DNA from: Oscillospiraceae bacterium
Lineage (GTDB): Bacteria > Bacillota > Clostridia > Oscillospirales > Ruminococcaceae
DNA length: 64,000 nt
NCBI GenBank assembly: GCA_017414435.1
Contig: JAFQMN010000003.1
Coordinates: forward strand, 1-64,000
Direction: 5' to 3'
Both the position numbers and the translations under genes were made by a program. The notes beneath the pieces were generated by a model that made no database searches, had not been told where the DNA came from, and saw only the letters and a program-made list of their open reading frames with translations. Position 1 is the stretch's first letter; each line of letters starts with the position of its first letter. This document shows, in pieces, positions 1-7,489 of the stretch.

Positions 1-1
1 C

Positions 2-544
2 GCGCAATCTGATTACTTTTCTGAATATCTAAACAATGTGAATCAAACTGAAGTATCTTCCACAAACCGTAATTTTGATAAAATGAATTACTCTGTTCTT
101 AGAAAAGGTATATTAAAAGAACTGGCGCAATATCATACATTATATACCAATGGGTTATATAATAGTGGGCAATCTTGTTTAAAAGTATTCCCTGGCGGCT
201 TTTGTGTTCCCGGCAGCCATAGGATTTTTGTAAGTACAGAAGGCAAACTGATTATTTGCGAACGAGTGGATGATTTGAATCAATATTTTTGTATAGGAGA
301 TGTTGATAACGGCATTGATACAACTAAATTAAACCAGCTACTTACTATTACAAAGAAGAATATAGACAAGTGTAAATATTGTTGGGCAGCTAAATTATGT
401 GATATTTGTTTTAAAGATATATTTGGTCTTACAGATGAATTTTGTGAAAGTAAAAAGCAAGGTATAGAAGCTGGTATTATATACTATCTTAATAATTTTA
501 AAGATAACAAAGAAATTACTAATATGCTCGAAAATTTTGCTTAG
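2..544 (+). CDS. Radical SAM/SPASM peptide maturase, C-terminal part
   Basis: This is the C-terminal part of a protein whose frame is open to the left edge, so the real start lies outside the window. The GTG at 38 is not a credible start. The visible part is a SPASM domain: a CVPGSH segment, an IICER cysteine, then a CKYC...CDIC cluster and a final FCES cysteine. This spacing binds auxiliary 4Fe-4S clusters in enzymes that modify ribosomally made peptides. The catalytic CxxxCxxC domain is not in view. The gene 41 bp downstream belongs to the same kind of locus. I believe it resembles the clostridial Cys-rich-peptide maturase group (CcpM), but that is from memory. The SPASM call is firm; the substrate is unknown. 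Confidence 0.8.
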   Translation, partial: AQSDYFSEYLNNVNQTEVSSTNRNFDKMNYSVLRKGILKELAQYHTLYTNGLYNSGQSCLKVFPGGFCVPGSHRIFVSTEGKLIICERVDDLNQYFCIGDVDNGIDTTKLNQLLTITKKNIDKCKYCWAAKLCDICFKDIFGLTDEFCESKKQGIEAGIIYYLNNFKDNKEITNMLENFA

Positions 545-585
545 ATTCTATTAAACTAAACTTACTATAATTAGGATGGTCAATT

Positions 586-2262
586 ATGGAAAATATACGC
601 ATCGCTTTAATAGATACTGGGATATCTGAAGAGTATTGTAAAAATAAAAAAATTAACGTTAAACACTATTATATTAACGATAACAACTTAGTAGAAGGTT
701 ATAAAATGCCCTGCGATTATCATGCTCAACGGTGTGCAGATATGATTTTGAAAGATGATTGTTTAAAATTCGATCTTTTTGATATATGTGTAATGGATAG
801 ATTAGAAAAAATTTCTGATAATAATCTAATTTTAGGAATAAAAAAAGCTATAGATGAACATGTTGATATAATTAATTTAAGTTTGGGTTGTAACACATAT
901 TCACCTGCACTTTTTAAAGTGTGCGAAGAAGCCGTTGAAAATAATATTGCAATTGTTGCAGCTGGTTCTCATAACGGTGATGTTTTTTATCCTGCTAATT
1001 TTAAAAATGTTATTTGCGTTGAAGTTTCTAATTCTCAGCAAGAATTATTTAAAACCATTGATCGTTCTACAATATCTATTTCTGATAAAATATCAACGCC
1101 TTTTTCAAAAGAAGAGCATGGATTTTCTACTAGTTTTGCCGCAGCGTATTTCTCTGGTGAGTTAGGACGATTATTAAACGGTTACCCTTTTTTTGATAAA
1201 TTTGCAATATTGAAAAATAAATTTAATTTGAATATTTCTGACTCTTCTCATGACACTTTAGAATTAAATTATGAAAAAAGCAAGATCTCTAAGATATTAG
1301 AAACCTCTAAAACTGCTGTTGTTTTTGACCCTTGCGAAGATATTGACGATTTTTATAAAAGTATAATTAATCCTAATATTGTAGCGTATTACGATTATCA
1401 ATCTAACAAGTTCAAAAGCTTTTCTTGTAAAGAAGAATTTCTTGATTTTGATAACATATTAATTATTAATACCCTTTCTCATAACACAAAAATGGCTATT
1501 CCAAATGATATACACTCACGCTTTACTAAATATAAGATTCTTTATTTGGGTGATTTTGAAAACATTCCTAGCACACCTGATCTCATTTATAAGCATGAAA
1601 CATGGAACAGCAATAATCTTGTGACGCTTGAAAAACCTATAATTATGGTTACTGGATTTGATTGTAACTTTAATAAATTTGATGTTTCTACTCAACTTTT
1701 TAAAGACTTTGAAGATAATGATATAAAAACAAAAGTGCTTACTTATAACAAAAAAGGTGTTATTTATAATTTTGATGTTTTTGATTATCCCGATAAAATA
1801 ATATTTCCAGATATAGTTGGCTCTATAAATAACTATATGAATTATTCCGAAATGAATAACGATTTTGATATGTGGATAATTAATACTGCCGGTGGTAATG
1901 CGTTTATTGACAACAAGAATAGAAATAACTTTGGCAAATTAAACGAATCATACTTTCATGCCGCAAACATAGATGTGTTAATTTTTTGTATAGATGGGTT
2001 TGTAGACGAAACTGATCTTGATAAATGGATTAAAAAAATAAATGCCTTCGGAATAAGTAATATATTATTTGTGCTTTCTAAAAATACTGTGGAACCTACT
2101 TCTTGGGATTTAAAAGCTAATCTGCAAACTTATAAATTAGGTAATATTAAATATAAAAATTATTTTGATTCGTTAAAAAAGAAGTTAAACGAAAATTTAT
2201 TTTCTATGGCCGATGTGACAAGTGGATATCTTTATAACAAAGTTATTTCTTTATTTAATTAA
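586..2262 (+). CDS. S8 subtilase fused to a TIGR04066-like peptide maturation domain
   Basis: This 558-residue protein has no signal peptide and so is probably cytoplasmic. Residues 1 to about 210 are a compact subtilisin domain: Asp10 in LIDTG, His46 in DYHAQ, Asn130 in the oxyanion region and Ser183 in STSFAAA. The triad is present, although the usual GTSxAxP proline is lost. Residues from about 240 to 558 form a second domain containing IIMVTGFDCNFNKF, which looks like a nucleotide-binding fold whose Walker A lysine motif is gone, followed by WIINTAGG. It resembles the clostridial peptide maturation family TIGR04066, from memory. Directly downstream of the SPASM enzyme, it plausibly removes leader peptides or chaperones the precursor. 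The subtilase call is strong; the second domain is tentative. Confidence 0.7.
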   Translation: MENIRIALIDTGISEEYCKNKKINVKHYYINDNNLVEGYKMPCDYHAQRCADMILKDDCLKFDLFDICVMDRLEKISDNNLILGIKKAIDEHVDIINLSLGCNTYSPALFKVCEEAVENNIAIVAAGSHNGDVFYPANFKNVICVEVSNSQQELFKTIDRSTISISDKISTPFSKEEHGFSTSFAAAYFSGELGRLLNGYPFFDKFAILKNKFNLNISDSSHDTLELNYEKSKISKILETSKTAVVFDPCEDIDDFYKSIINPNIVAYYDYQSNKFKSFSCKEEFLDFDNILIINTLSHNTKMAIPNDIHSRFTKYKILYLGDFENIPSTPDLIYKHETWNSNNLVTLEKPIIMVTGFDCNFNKFDVSTQLFKDFEDNDIKTKVLTYNKKGVIYNFDVFDYPDKIIFPDIVGSINNYMNYSEMNNDFDMWIINTAGGNAFIDNKNRNNFGKLNESYFHAANIDVLIFCIDGFVDETDLDKWIKKINAFGISNILFVLSKNTVEPTSWDLKANLQTYKLGNIKYKNYFDSLKKKLNENLFSMADVTSGYLYNKVISLFN

Positions 2263-2286
2263 ACCATTAAAACCCGTTGTTTTTAT

Positions 2287-2315
2287 TTGCTTTTTGAACT
2301 TTTTTGTAGTATAAT
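2287..2315 (+). promoter_or_regulatory. Sigma-A-type promoter for the SpoIIM-family gene
   Basis: TTGCTT at 2287-2292 and TATAAT at 2310-2315 are separated by 17 bp. They lie 37 bp before the SpoIIM-family start, so that gene can be transcribed independently of the peptidase gene upstream. Confidence 0.65.
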
Positions 2316-2351
2316 TTAAGCAGGCAAATATATGAAAGGAGGTAATTTTTA

Positions 2352-2993
2352 ATGCAATTTATAGCTTTACAATACAAAGCCAACTGGAAGTTTATTAAAA
2401 GTAAATTAGCACGGTTATTTTGGTTTAATTGTATTTTCTTTTCCCTTATTACTTTTTTATTATATTTATATCTAGCAAAACACTCGGAATTTGTGCAAAA
2501 CATTATCGCCTGGTTTAACCAATCTAAGCAAGATATTGTTACCAGCATGCAAACCCAAACCACAAGTCCATCATATTTTGGGGCACATATGCATACAACT
2601 TGGTTGCTATTTTTAAATAATATAAAAGTAAACTTTTTATTTGCTGCACTTGGTGTTTTGCCTTTTATGGCCTTCCCTACAATGTTCTTAGCTATTAACT
2701 CATTTGTTTTAGCTGCAGTTTTAGCTGTTGGTAACATGCCGTTTAAAACGTTGCTTTGGGGCATAATGCCACATGGTATTTTTGAATTTTGCAGCTGGTT
2801 CTTGGCCGCAGCTATAGGTTTTTATTTTAGTATAAATCTCTGCGAAATTTATTTAAAAAAGCCTCATGATTCAGTTAAATATATTTTTAAAAATGCCGGA
2901 ATTTGCTTTTTATTTTTTGTGGTACCGTTAACGTTAATTGGTGCTTTTGTAGAGGCATTTTTAACTCCTGAGATTTGTAAGTGGTTTTTTTGA
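2352..2993 (+). CDS. spoIIM: SpoIIM-family (DUF95) membrane protein
   Basis: This 213-residue integral membrane protein matches the length of Bacillus SpoIIM. It has an N-terminal membrane segment at about residues 23-43, then several more from about 95 onward. The family signature is visible as NNIKVNF...LPFMAFPT and GIMPHGIFEF followed by LIGAFVEAFLTPE. SpoIIM works with SpoIID and SpoIIP in peptidoglycan remodelling during spore engulfment, but the same family also occurs in circular bacteriocin clusters. The RBS AAAGGAGGT ends 8 bp before the ATG, and a separate promoter sits just upstream. Family membership is firm. Whether it serves sporulation or the neighbouring peptide locus cannot be decided here. 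Confidence 0.8.
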   Translation: MQFIALQYKANWKFIKSKLARLFWFNCIFFSLITFLLYLYLAKHSEFVQNIIAWFNQSKQDIVTSMQTQTTSPSYFGAHMHTTWLLFLNNIKVNFLFAALGVLPFMAFPTMFLAINSFVLAAVLAVGNMPFKTLLWGIMPHGIFEFCSWFLAAAIGFYFSINLCEIYLKKPHDSVKYIFKNAGICFLFFVVPLTLIGAFVEAFLTPEICKWFF

Positions 2994-3022
2994 AATAAAT
3001 ATTTAATTTGTATTTTAGTTAT

Positions 3023-3073
3023 AAAAAGCCGCAAATTGAGCGTTTTTCTGCGTTTTGGTTATGCGGTTTTTTT
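3023..3073 (+). terminator. Possible terminator after the SpoIIM-family gene
   Basis: AAAAAGCCGCA pairs imperfectly with TGCGGTTTTTTT across a loop of about 30 nt that itself contains a small inverted repeat. The T run is good but the long loop makes this only a candidate. Confidence 0.3.
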
Positions 3074-3138
3074 ATTTGAAGCGGTAAAATTAAGTGTGTA
3101 TTCGCGAGAGTTTGATTTGCTAAAATTTTCTATTCCTC

Positions 3139-3167
3139 TTGACATACTAATCTAATTGTGCTACAAT
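3139..3167 (+). promoter_or_regulatory. Strong promoter for the tRNA-Ser pair
   Basis: A perfect TTGACA at 3139-3144 and TACAAT at 3162-3167 are separated by 17 bp. They lie 21 bp before the first tRNA, as expected for a constitutive tRNA promoter. Confidence 0.8.
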
Positions 3168-3188
3168 TTACATCGGGTTATAACTTAA

Positions 3189-3275
3189 GGAGAGATGTCC
3201 GAGTGGTTTATGGAGCTAGTCTTGAAAACTAGTGATTCGCAAGAACCGAGGGTTCGAATCCCTCTCTCTCCGCCA
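3189..3275 (+). tRNA. tRNA-Ser (UGA)
   Basis: The acceptor stem is GGAGAGA paired with TCTCTCC (3265-3271), with discriminator G3272 and an encoded CCA. The anticodon arm CTAGT/ACTAG carries TGA in the loop CTTGAAAA. The long variable arm (GTGATTCGCAAGAACC) is typical of class II serine tRNAs, and the GGTTCGAATCC T-arm is intact. Confidence 0.97.
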
Positions 3276-3297
3276 AGGTTTTATTTAAATTTACGTT

Positions 3298-3388
3298 GGA
3301 GAAGTACTCAAGTTGGTGAAGAGGCTCCCCTGCTAAGGGAGTAGGTTGAGAAATCGGCGCGAGGGTTCGAGTCCCTCCTTCTCCGCCA
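3298..3388 (+). tRNA. tRNA-Ser (GCU)
   Basis: The acceptor stem is GGAGAAG paired with CTTCTCC (3378-3384), with discriminator G3385 and an encoded CCA. The anticodon stem CTCCC/GGGAG encloses CTGCTAA, giving anticodon GCT. A long variable arm and a GGTTCGAGTCC T-arm are present. It is 22 bp after the UGA tRNA and presumably shares its promoter. Confidence 0.97.
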
Positions 3389-3470
3389 GTGTTTGCCTAA
3401 AATTGTTATCAGTTAGCGTAATTTAAAGTGCAAAAAGTCTTAAGTTCATAACTTTTTAGATTTTGAGCAT

Positions 3471-3497
3471 AATCTCCTCTGCTTCGCGGGGGAGATT
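3471..3497. repeat. Intergenic hairpin of the parS-linked family
   Basis: AATCTCCTCTGC and GCGGGGGAGATT form a fully paired 12-bp stem (two G-U pairs) around a TTC loop. The hairpin at 4529-4555 read on the other strand has nearly the same sequence. A short AAACTTGAGTTT element like those at 4471 and 4572 follows at about 3515. It may terminate the tRNA transcript. Confidence 0.5.
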
Positions 3498-3589
3498 TAT
3501 AAATTTAAATTCAAAAAACGCAAAAACTTGAGTTTGTGGCTTTTTTAGGCTTTATATTTTGCAATCAAATAAATATATGGTGAATAATG

Positions 3590-3928
3590 ATGAAGATTGC
3601 TATTATTGGCTCTAGAGACAGTAAAAATATAACTTCAGAATTTATAATTGAAAATCTGCCGAAATCTTTTAGTGAAATTGTGAGTGGCGGTGCAATTGGA
3701 ATAGACACTTTAGCTCAAAGTGTGGCTGCGAAATTAGGTATTAAATTTACGTGCTTTAAACCTAACTATGCACTTTATGGCAAAATGGCACCAATTGTAC
3801 GTAACACTCAAATTATAGACTATGTGGATTATGTTTTAGCTTTCTGGAATGGCTCCTCTAAGGGGACAAAATTTGTGATTGCACAATGTTTAAACAAAAA
3901 TAAACCACTTAAAGTTATCTATATTTAA
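3590..3928 (+). CDS. SLOG-fold nucleotide-binding protein (DprA/YspA-like)
   Basis: This 112-residue protein begins MKIAIIGSRD and continues with VSGGAIGIDTLA. This is the glycine-rich pattern of the SLOG superfamily, which includes DprA, the cytokinin enzyme LOG and phage or polymorphic-toxin-linked YspA proteins. The fold binds nucleotides or nucleotide-derived signals. A second ATG at 3587 is possible, but GGTGA at 3579-3583 is better spaced from 3590. It ends 14 bp before the likely tadA start, so the two are probably co-transcribed. No substrate can be proposed from sequence. Confidence 0.7.
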   Translation: MKIAIIGSRDSKNITSEFIIENLPKSFSEIVSGGAIGIDTLAQSVAAKLGIKFTCFKPNYALYGKMAPIVRNTQIIDYVDYVLAFWNGSSKGTKFVIAQCLNKNKPLKVIYI

Positions 3929-3942
3929 GGTTGGTGAAACCT

Positions 3943-4401
3943 TTGCAAACACCTAATGAAGAATTTATGAAATTGGCTTTAAACCAGGCTATGCGCGCTT
4001 CTGAACTTGATGAAGTGCCGGTTGGAGCTGTTATTGTTAAAGGGCAAAATGTGGTAAGCCTTGGGTATAACCAAAGAGAAAGCTCTAATAATGCGCTAGC
4101 TCATGCCGAAATAATAGCTATAAATTCAGCGTGCCAAGCGCTTAAAACCTGGCGTTTGTTAGATTGTACAATCTACATTACAATGGAACCTTGCCCGATG
4201 TGCATGGGAGCCATATTAAATGCAAGAATTTCGCGTTTGGTTTTTGGTTGTTATGACCTGAAGAATGGTTGCTGTGGCTCTGTGGCGGATTTTAAAAACT
4301 TTGCTTTTACTCACAAAAAAATAGCTGTTTTTGGCGGTGTTATGCAGCAAGAAGCTGCTATGCTACTTAGTAAGTTTTTTAAGCAAAAACGGAATAAATA
4401 A
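3943..4401 (+). CDS. tadA: tRNA-specific adenosine deaminase TadA
   Basis: TadA converts adenosine 34 of tRNA-Arg(ACG) to inosine. The zinc and proton-shuttle motifs are present: HAE in ALAHAEIIAIN and PCPMC in TMEPCPMCMGAI. The total length, about 152 residues, is normal. No ATG precedes the conserved core at the right place. I favour TTG at 3943, giving MQTPNEEFMKLAL like the Bacillus N-terminus, with GGTTGGTG at 3929-3936 as its RBS. The TTG at 3931 and GTG at 3934 are alternatives. A tRNA-Ser/tadA neighbourhood occurs near the replication origin in Bacillus. Confidence 0.95.
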   Translation: MQTPNEEFMKLALNQAMRASELDEVPVGAVIVKGQNVVSLGYNQRESSNNALAHAEIIAINSACQALKTWRLLDCTIYITMEPCPMCMGAILNARISRLVFGCYDLKNGCCGSVADFKNFAFTHKKIAVFGGVMQQEAAMLLSKFFKQKRNK

Positions 4402-4440
4402 AATTAGCCTTATTATGCCATTAATAAAGTTTTCAACATT

Positions 4441-4456
4441 TGTTCCACGTGGAACA
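4441..4456. other. parS-like ParB/Spo0J binding site, copy 1
   Basis: TGTTCCACGTGGAACA is a perfect 16-bp palindrome and matches the widely conserved parS consensus TGTTNCACGTGNAACA. ParB loads on such sites to organise and segregate the origin region. An identical site occurs at 63680-63695 with the same downstream repeat. It lies in noncoding DNA after tadA. Confidence 0.88.
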
Positions 4457-4470
4457 AAATGAAATTTTTG

Positions 4471-4520
4471 TTTTAATAAAGCCGAAAACTTGAGTTTTTT
4501 TGTACTTTTTTGAAAATTAA
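4471..4520 (+). repeat. parS-linked 50-bp intergenic repeat, copy 1
   Basis: It begins TTTTAATAAAGCC and ends TTTTTTGAAAATTAA. It matches 46 of 50 positions of the repeat at 63710-63759 and starts exactly 14 bp after parS, as it does there. A GC-rich hairpin follows in both places. Confidence 0.85.
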
Positions 4521-4528
4521 GTAGATAA

Positions 4529-4555
4529 AATATCCCCCGCGAAGCGAGGGATATT
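4529..4555. repeat. GC-rich hairpin after parS repeat copy 1
   Basis: AATATCCCCCGC and GCGAGGGATATT pair around a GAA loop with one C-A mismatch. There is no U run after it. Read on the minus strand, it resembles the hairpin at 3471-3497. Confidence 0.55.
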
Positions 4556-4571
4556 ATGTTGTGACTTGAAA

Positions 4572-4612
4572 AGCTGCAAACTCCGAGTTTTTGTACTTTT
4601 TTTGAAAATTAA
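4572..4612 (+). repeat. Partial copy of the 50-bp intergenic repeat
   Basis: GCTGCAAACTCCGAG is followed by a TTTTTGTACTTTTTTTGAAAATTAA tail like the end of the 4471 repeat. This copy has no parS site. Its AAACTC/GAGTTT centre is self-complementary. Confidence 0.7.
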
Positions 4613-4617
4613 CTGTA

Positions 4618-4648
4618 AAAATCCCAGTCTATTACAGATTGGGATTTT
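4618..4648. terminator. Bidirectional Rho-independent terminator
   Basis: AAAATCCCAGTCT (4618-4630) pairs with AGATTGGGATTTT (4636-4648) around the loop ATTAC, with one G-U pair. It lies between convergent tadA and the sensor kinase gene and can serve both. Confidence 0.7.
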
Positions 4649-4919
4649 GTGTTTAATTTTAGTAAAGTTATGATTTATTAATATACTTTAAAAATAATGC
4701 ATTTTTTCGAGTAGTTTGTTTTATGGCTTGATATACTAAATGTGAGTTTTGTGCATTATGCCTATGCGGTTTTTGCTGTTTTAAATTGTGAAAAATTGGT
4801 GCATTTTGGGTTGGTTTTGATGATTTTTGGGTGTTTTTGATGCTTTTTTGAGCTCTTTTGGAGCCTGTTTTGTTTGTTGAAAGTTTTAGTGCAAAATCTT
4901 TAAAATGTGCGATTTTAAT
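4649..4919. other. G/T-skewed noncoding stretch between tadA and the kinase
   Basis: The plus strand from about 4720 to 4880 is strikingly rich in T and G and poor in C. On the minus strand the kinase frame stays open past its TAA stop for 83 codons (4671-4919), encoding a Lys/Gln/Asn/Ser-rich tail, but it has no ATG, GTG or TTG start. Because stop codons begin with T, the lack of T on that strand can explain the open frame. No RNA gene was recognised, and I saw no 4.5S SRP RNA core. Confidence 0.4.
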
Positions 4920-5747
4920 TTAAAAAACTTCGAATGCAAATTGTATGGCTACAATTGAAAACTTATTTTTTATATACTGAGGCAGTGGACTATGCAAAAC
5001 CTGACTTGGACTTTGGCTAAGGTTGATGGGCAAAGTTATTTCTACCGTTGTGCCAATATCTTTTTGCGATGTTATTTTTAAACTGCCGTTATGAAGTTCG
5101 ACAATATATTTGGACAAAGTTAAGCCCAACCCTTGAGTATATGGTAAATTATTAACTCCGGAGTTGCCTGTGAAATACGGAAATGTGGCATTTGCACAAG
5201 TTTTTTCGTCCATGCCTACGCCGTGATCTTGAATGGTAATTGTGAAATTTTGAGTTTCTTTATTGGTTTTTAAGTAGACATCTATGTGGTTGCCTGGCTT
5301 TGTGTACATGCAGGAATTTACAATGATATTAACAATTGCTAATGTTATTTTTTTCTCATCGAAGTTTGTGTAACATATTGTATTTTTATTATGGAATTTT
5401 ATTGGTATATTATTGGCATTCGGTTGTATTGCGCATTCTTTTATTAAGTTATGCAAAAACTGCGGCACAGAAACTAAAGAAAGTTCTAGTTCAAAAAGAC
5501 CTAAGCTATATTTAGTTATATCTACAAAATTGGAAACACTCCGAAGAAGCTGCCGGCAACTATCATCTATTGATGTTATTTTAGCTTTAAAATTCTTGCT
5601 GTTTATATTCTTGCCATTTATGTTATTTTCTATAGACTCTGCTGCATTGCTGATTCTGCTGATGGGTGAACGCAGTTGGAAAGAAAATGTTTGTATGATA
5701 TTGCGCATGTCTACGTTTTCTATAATTCCCATTGTCTCTTCTTGCAA
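4920..5747 (-). CDS. Sensor histidine kinase-like protein, C-terminal fragment
   Basis: This part holds a dimerisation-like helix and an HATPase_c domain. The N box (NIIVNSC), G1 (DHGVGMD), G2 (GLGLTLSK) and G3 (GTTVEITLP) are all present, so ATP binding is likely. The H-box region reads FSFQLRSPISRI, where the usual SHELRTPL histidine has become phenylalanine, so normal autophosphorylation is doubtful. The frame is open upstream of the called TTG, through the C-terminal half of a PAS domain up to an A10 run (T10 on the plus strand, 5864-5873). There it meets the fragment at 5828-6055 in another frame. One extra A would create a single protein of about 378 residues. No response regulator is adjacent. 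Confidence 0.75.
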   Translation of the reverse strand: MQEETMGIIENVDMRNIIQTFSFQLRSPISRISNAAESIENNINGKNINSKNFKAKITSIDDSCRQLLRSVSNFVDITKYSLGLFELELSLVSVPQFLHNLIKECAIQPNANNIPIKFHNKNTICYTNFDEKKITLAIVNIIVNSCMYTKPGNHIDVYLKTNKETQNFTITIQDHGVGMDEKTCANATFPYFTGNSGVNNLPYTQGLGLTLSKYIVELHNGSLKITSQKDIGTTVEITLPINLSQSPSQVLHSPLPQYIKNKFSIVAIQFAFEVF

Positions 5748-5827
5748 AATAAATTCAAGTGTGTAGTAAATCTTGCCTTCGCATTCTATTGGTGAAAAAT
5801 CTACACGGTATTTAATTGCAGTGTTTA

Positions 5828-6055
5828 TTAAATGAATTGGTACCGAAAATTTGTTTTTTTTTTAATTTCTGCTGCAATATTAAAATCTACAAGTTTTTGC
5901 TTTAGTAGACCGACTATGGAACACTCTTTTGCAAATAACTCTGAAAAACGATTGTTTTGCCACATTATATTAAAATTTGAATCAACCAGCAACATTGCAT
6001 TTATATTATTAAAAGCAAGTAATTCAAGAGCTGATTTTAATGCTTTTGGAAGCAT
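5828..6055 (-). CDS. PAS-domain N-terminal fragment of the same sensor kinase
   Basis: These 75 codons start at an ATG preceded by AAGGGG. They encode a PAS-like beginning: AMLLVDSNFNIMWQNNRFSELF. The frame ends shortly after an AAA-rich stretch encoding IKKKT. The run of ten A residues there is the likely frameshift point: adding one A leads into KFSVPIHLIN...RVDFSPIECEGK, a plausible continuation of the PAS fold, and then into the kinase frame. It could be a pseudogene, a phase-variable gene, a slippage site or a sequencing error. It lies 149 bp after the HlyD-like gene. Confidence 0.65.
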   Translation of the reverse strand: MLPKALKSALELLAFNNINAMLLVDSNFNIMWQNNRFSELFAKECSIVGLLKQKLVDFNIAAEIKKKTNFRYQFI

Positions 6056-6204
6056 TCTAGTAACCCCTTACTTCTTTATTTATTCTTACTCTTAAATTTA
6101 TTATGCTTTTAATAGTAATTGCAAGTAAATTTGATCGAAAAAAAAAGTGCTTTTGGTATTTTTGCCAATTGTTGGTGGCTAGTATTGATTTTGAAACCTT
6201 GCAC

Positions 6205-7476
6205 TTAAGCCGATGATACGACTTTATTTTTTAAAGGTTCATTACTAAAAGTTACGACCTCATCTAAACGTTCTAAATATTCCTGATTGCCTGGTGAAAT
6301 TTGCGAAATTAGTATTTTCTTATCTTCGTAGATTGGTTTTAGTTTTTTGAATATAATTAAATTACCCTCTTTTACAAACACTCCCTTTTGGCCGTTTATG
6401 AAACGAACTGCTGAAACTGGGCAAAGAATTCCTCTTATTTTCTCTGTGCAAACTGTTATTTGTGGCATACGTATTTTTGCTAAATTGCTATTCATATAGT
6501 TGCTGCGAAATATTAATATTTTTTTTGTATCATCTTTAGTAGGTATTACTTTAATTAATTGTGCCGGGATCTCTTGCCCGCCAGAAAACCCAAAATTTAA
6601 TGTTACACTTTTATTGTATTTTACTATATTATTGGCGTTTGTTTCGTTTGTGGGTAATATTACATACCAATCGTAATCTTTTATTATTTTTATGCCATAG
6701 GTATTTATTATTTTATTGTTCAAAAAATTCTGCTCCATTTGTGTGTAAATTCTTTGCAAATTATTATCGTCTTCTGCTGAATTAATTATTGGCTTTACAT
6801 TTAATTTGTTTTCGTAACCATCGATTTCGTTGAAAAAACAGCCAGCATTTTGCGACACATAGGTTGCAATTGCATTGCTTGTGTTAACTTGGTATTTTTG
6901 TATCTCTTTTTCGAGGCTTTGTATGGTTTTGTTATAGTTTTTATCTTTACCTGCGGCTAAACGTTTTTTATTGAGCAAGGTAGTTAAATTTAATTCGGCT
7001 TCATACGTATCTATTAAATTCATATTATTTATATTTTTTGTTAATTTTATTAACAAGTCCGCTGGAGATGCGGTTAGGACATCTGCTGAACTGTAAAAAT
7101 TGTTTGCATGTTCATTTAAGTCGGTAAGAAGATCTCTTTTTGTGTTTAGGTAATTAAGTTTATTGATGGACATTATATTTGACCCGGTTTTATAGAGCTT
7201 AAGTAATGGTTCGTTCTGTTCTACATGTTCACCATTTTGTTTAATGTATTCGGCCATTACGTTATTGCCAAATTGTTTTTGGTAATCTGTAGCGGTTTCA
7301 TCCCGAAAAACCAGACCCCGTGAGCGGAATGAAATTGTGTGGGTAAATTCTTGGGCTACAATTGTTTCCAATCTATTGGAAGAAAGGAACAAGGTATGAG
7401 CACCCAGCATTACAATTATGCTGAGCAATACGAGGAAAGCTATTTTTTTTTGTTTTGATTTTTTTTTGTTTGCCAT
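6205..7476 (-). CDS. HlyD-like membrane-anchored adaptor protein
   Basis: This 423-residue protein has a Lys-rich N-terminus and a single membrane segment at about residues 12-32; the rest is probably outside the membrane. A biotinyl-lipoyl-like half motif is seen at about residues 70-95 (NVMAEYIKQNGEHVEQNEPLL), followed by a helical region and a beta-rich C-terminus. This arrangement resembles HlyD-family adaptors that Clostridia carry near cell-division and housekeeping genes without an obvious ABC partner. RBS AGAGGTC precedes the ATG. It is 13 bp after the M42 peptidase gene and likely ends that operon. The function is uncertain. Confidence 0.6.
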   Translation of the reverse strand: MANKKKSKQKKIAFLVLLSIIVMLGAHTLFLSSNRLETIVAQEFTHTISFRSRGLVFRDETATDYQKQFGNNVMAEYIKQNGEHVEQNEPLLKLYKTGSNIMSINKLNYLNTKRDLLTDLNEHANNFYSSADVLTASPADLLIKLTKNINNMNLIDTYEAELNLTTLLNKKRLAAGKDKNYNKTIQSLEKEIQKYQVNTSNAIATYVSQNAGCFFNEIDGYENKLNVKPIINSAEDDNNLQRIYTQMEQNFLNNKIINTYGIKIIKDYDWYVILPTNETNANNIVKYNKSVTLNFGFSGGQEIPAQLIKVIPTKDDTKKILIFRSNYMNSNLAKIRMPQITVCTEKIRGILCPVSAVRFINGQKGVFVKEGNLIIFKKLKPIYEDKKILISQISPGNQEYLERLDEVVTFSNEPLKNKVVSSA

Positions 7477-7489
7477 ATGAAGACCTCTT

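Noticed and set aside
2267..2764. 165-codon minus-strand open frame opposite the SpoIIM-family gene
   Set aside because: It is the shadow of a clear membrane-protein gene with an RBS and promoter, and its translation has no recognisable features.
4402..4919. 4.5S SRP RNA, often found after tadA near the origin
   Set aside because: No SRP Alu or S-domain core sequence was found; the region holds parS, repeats and hairpins instead.
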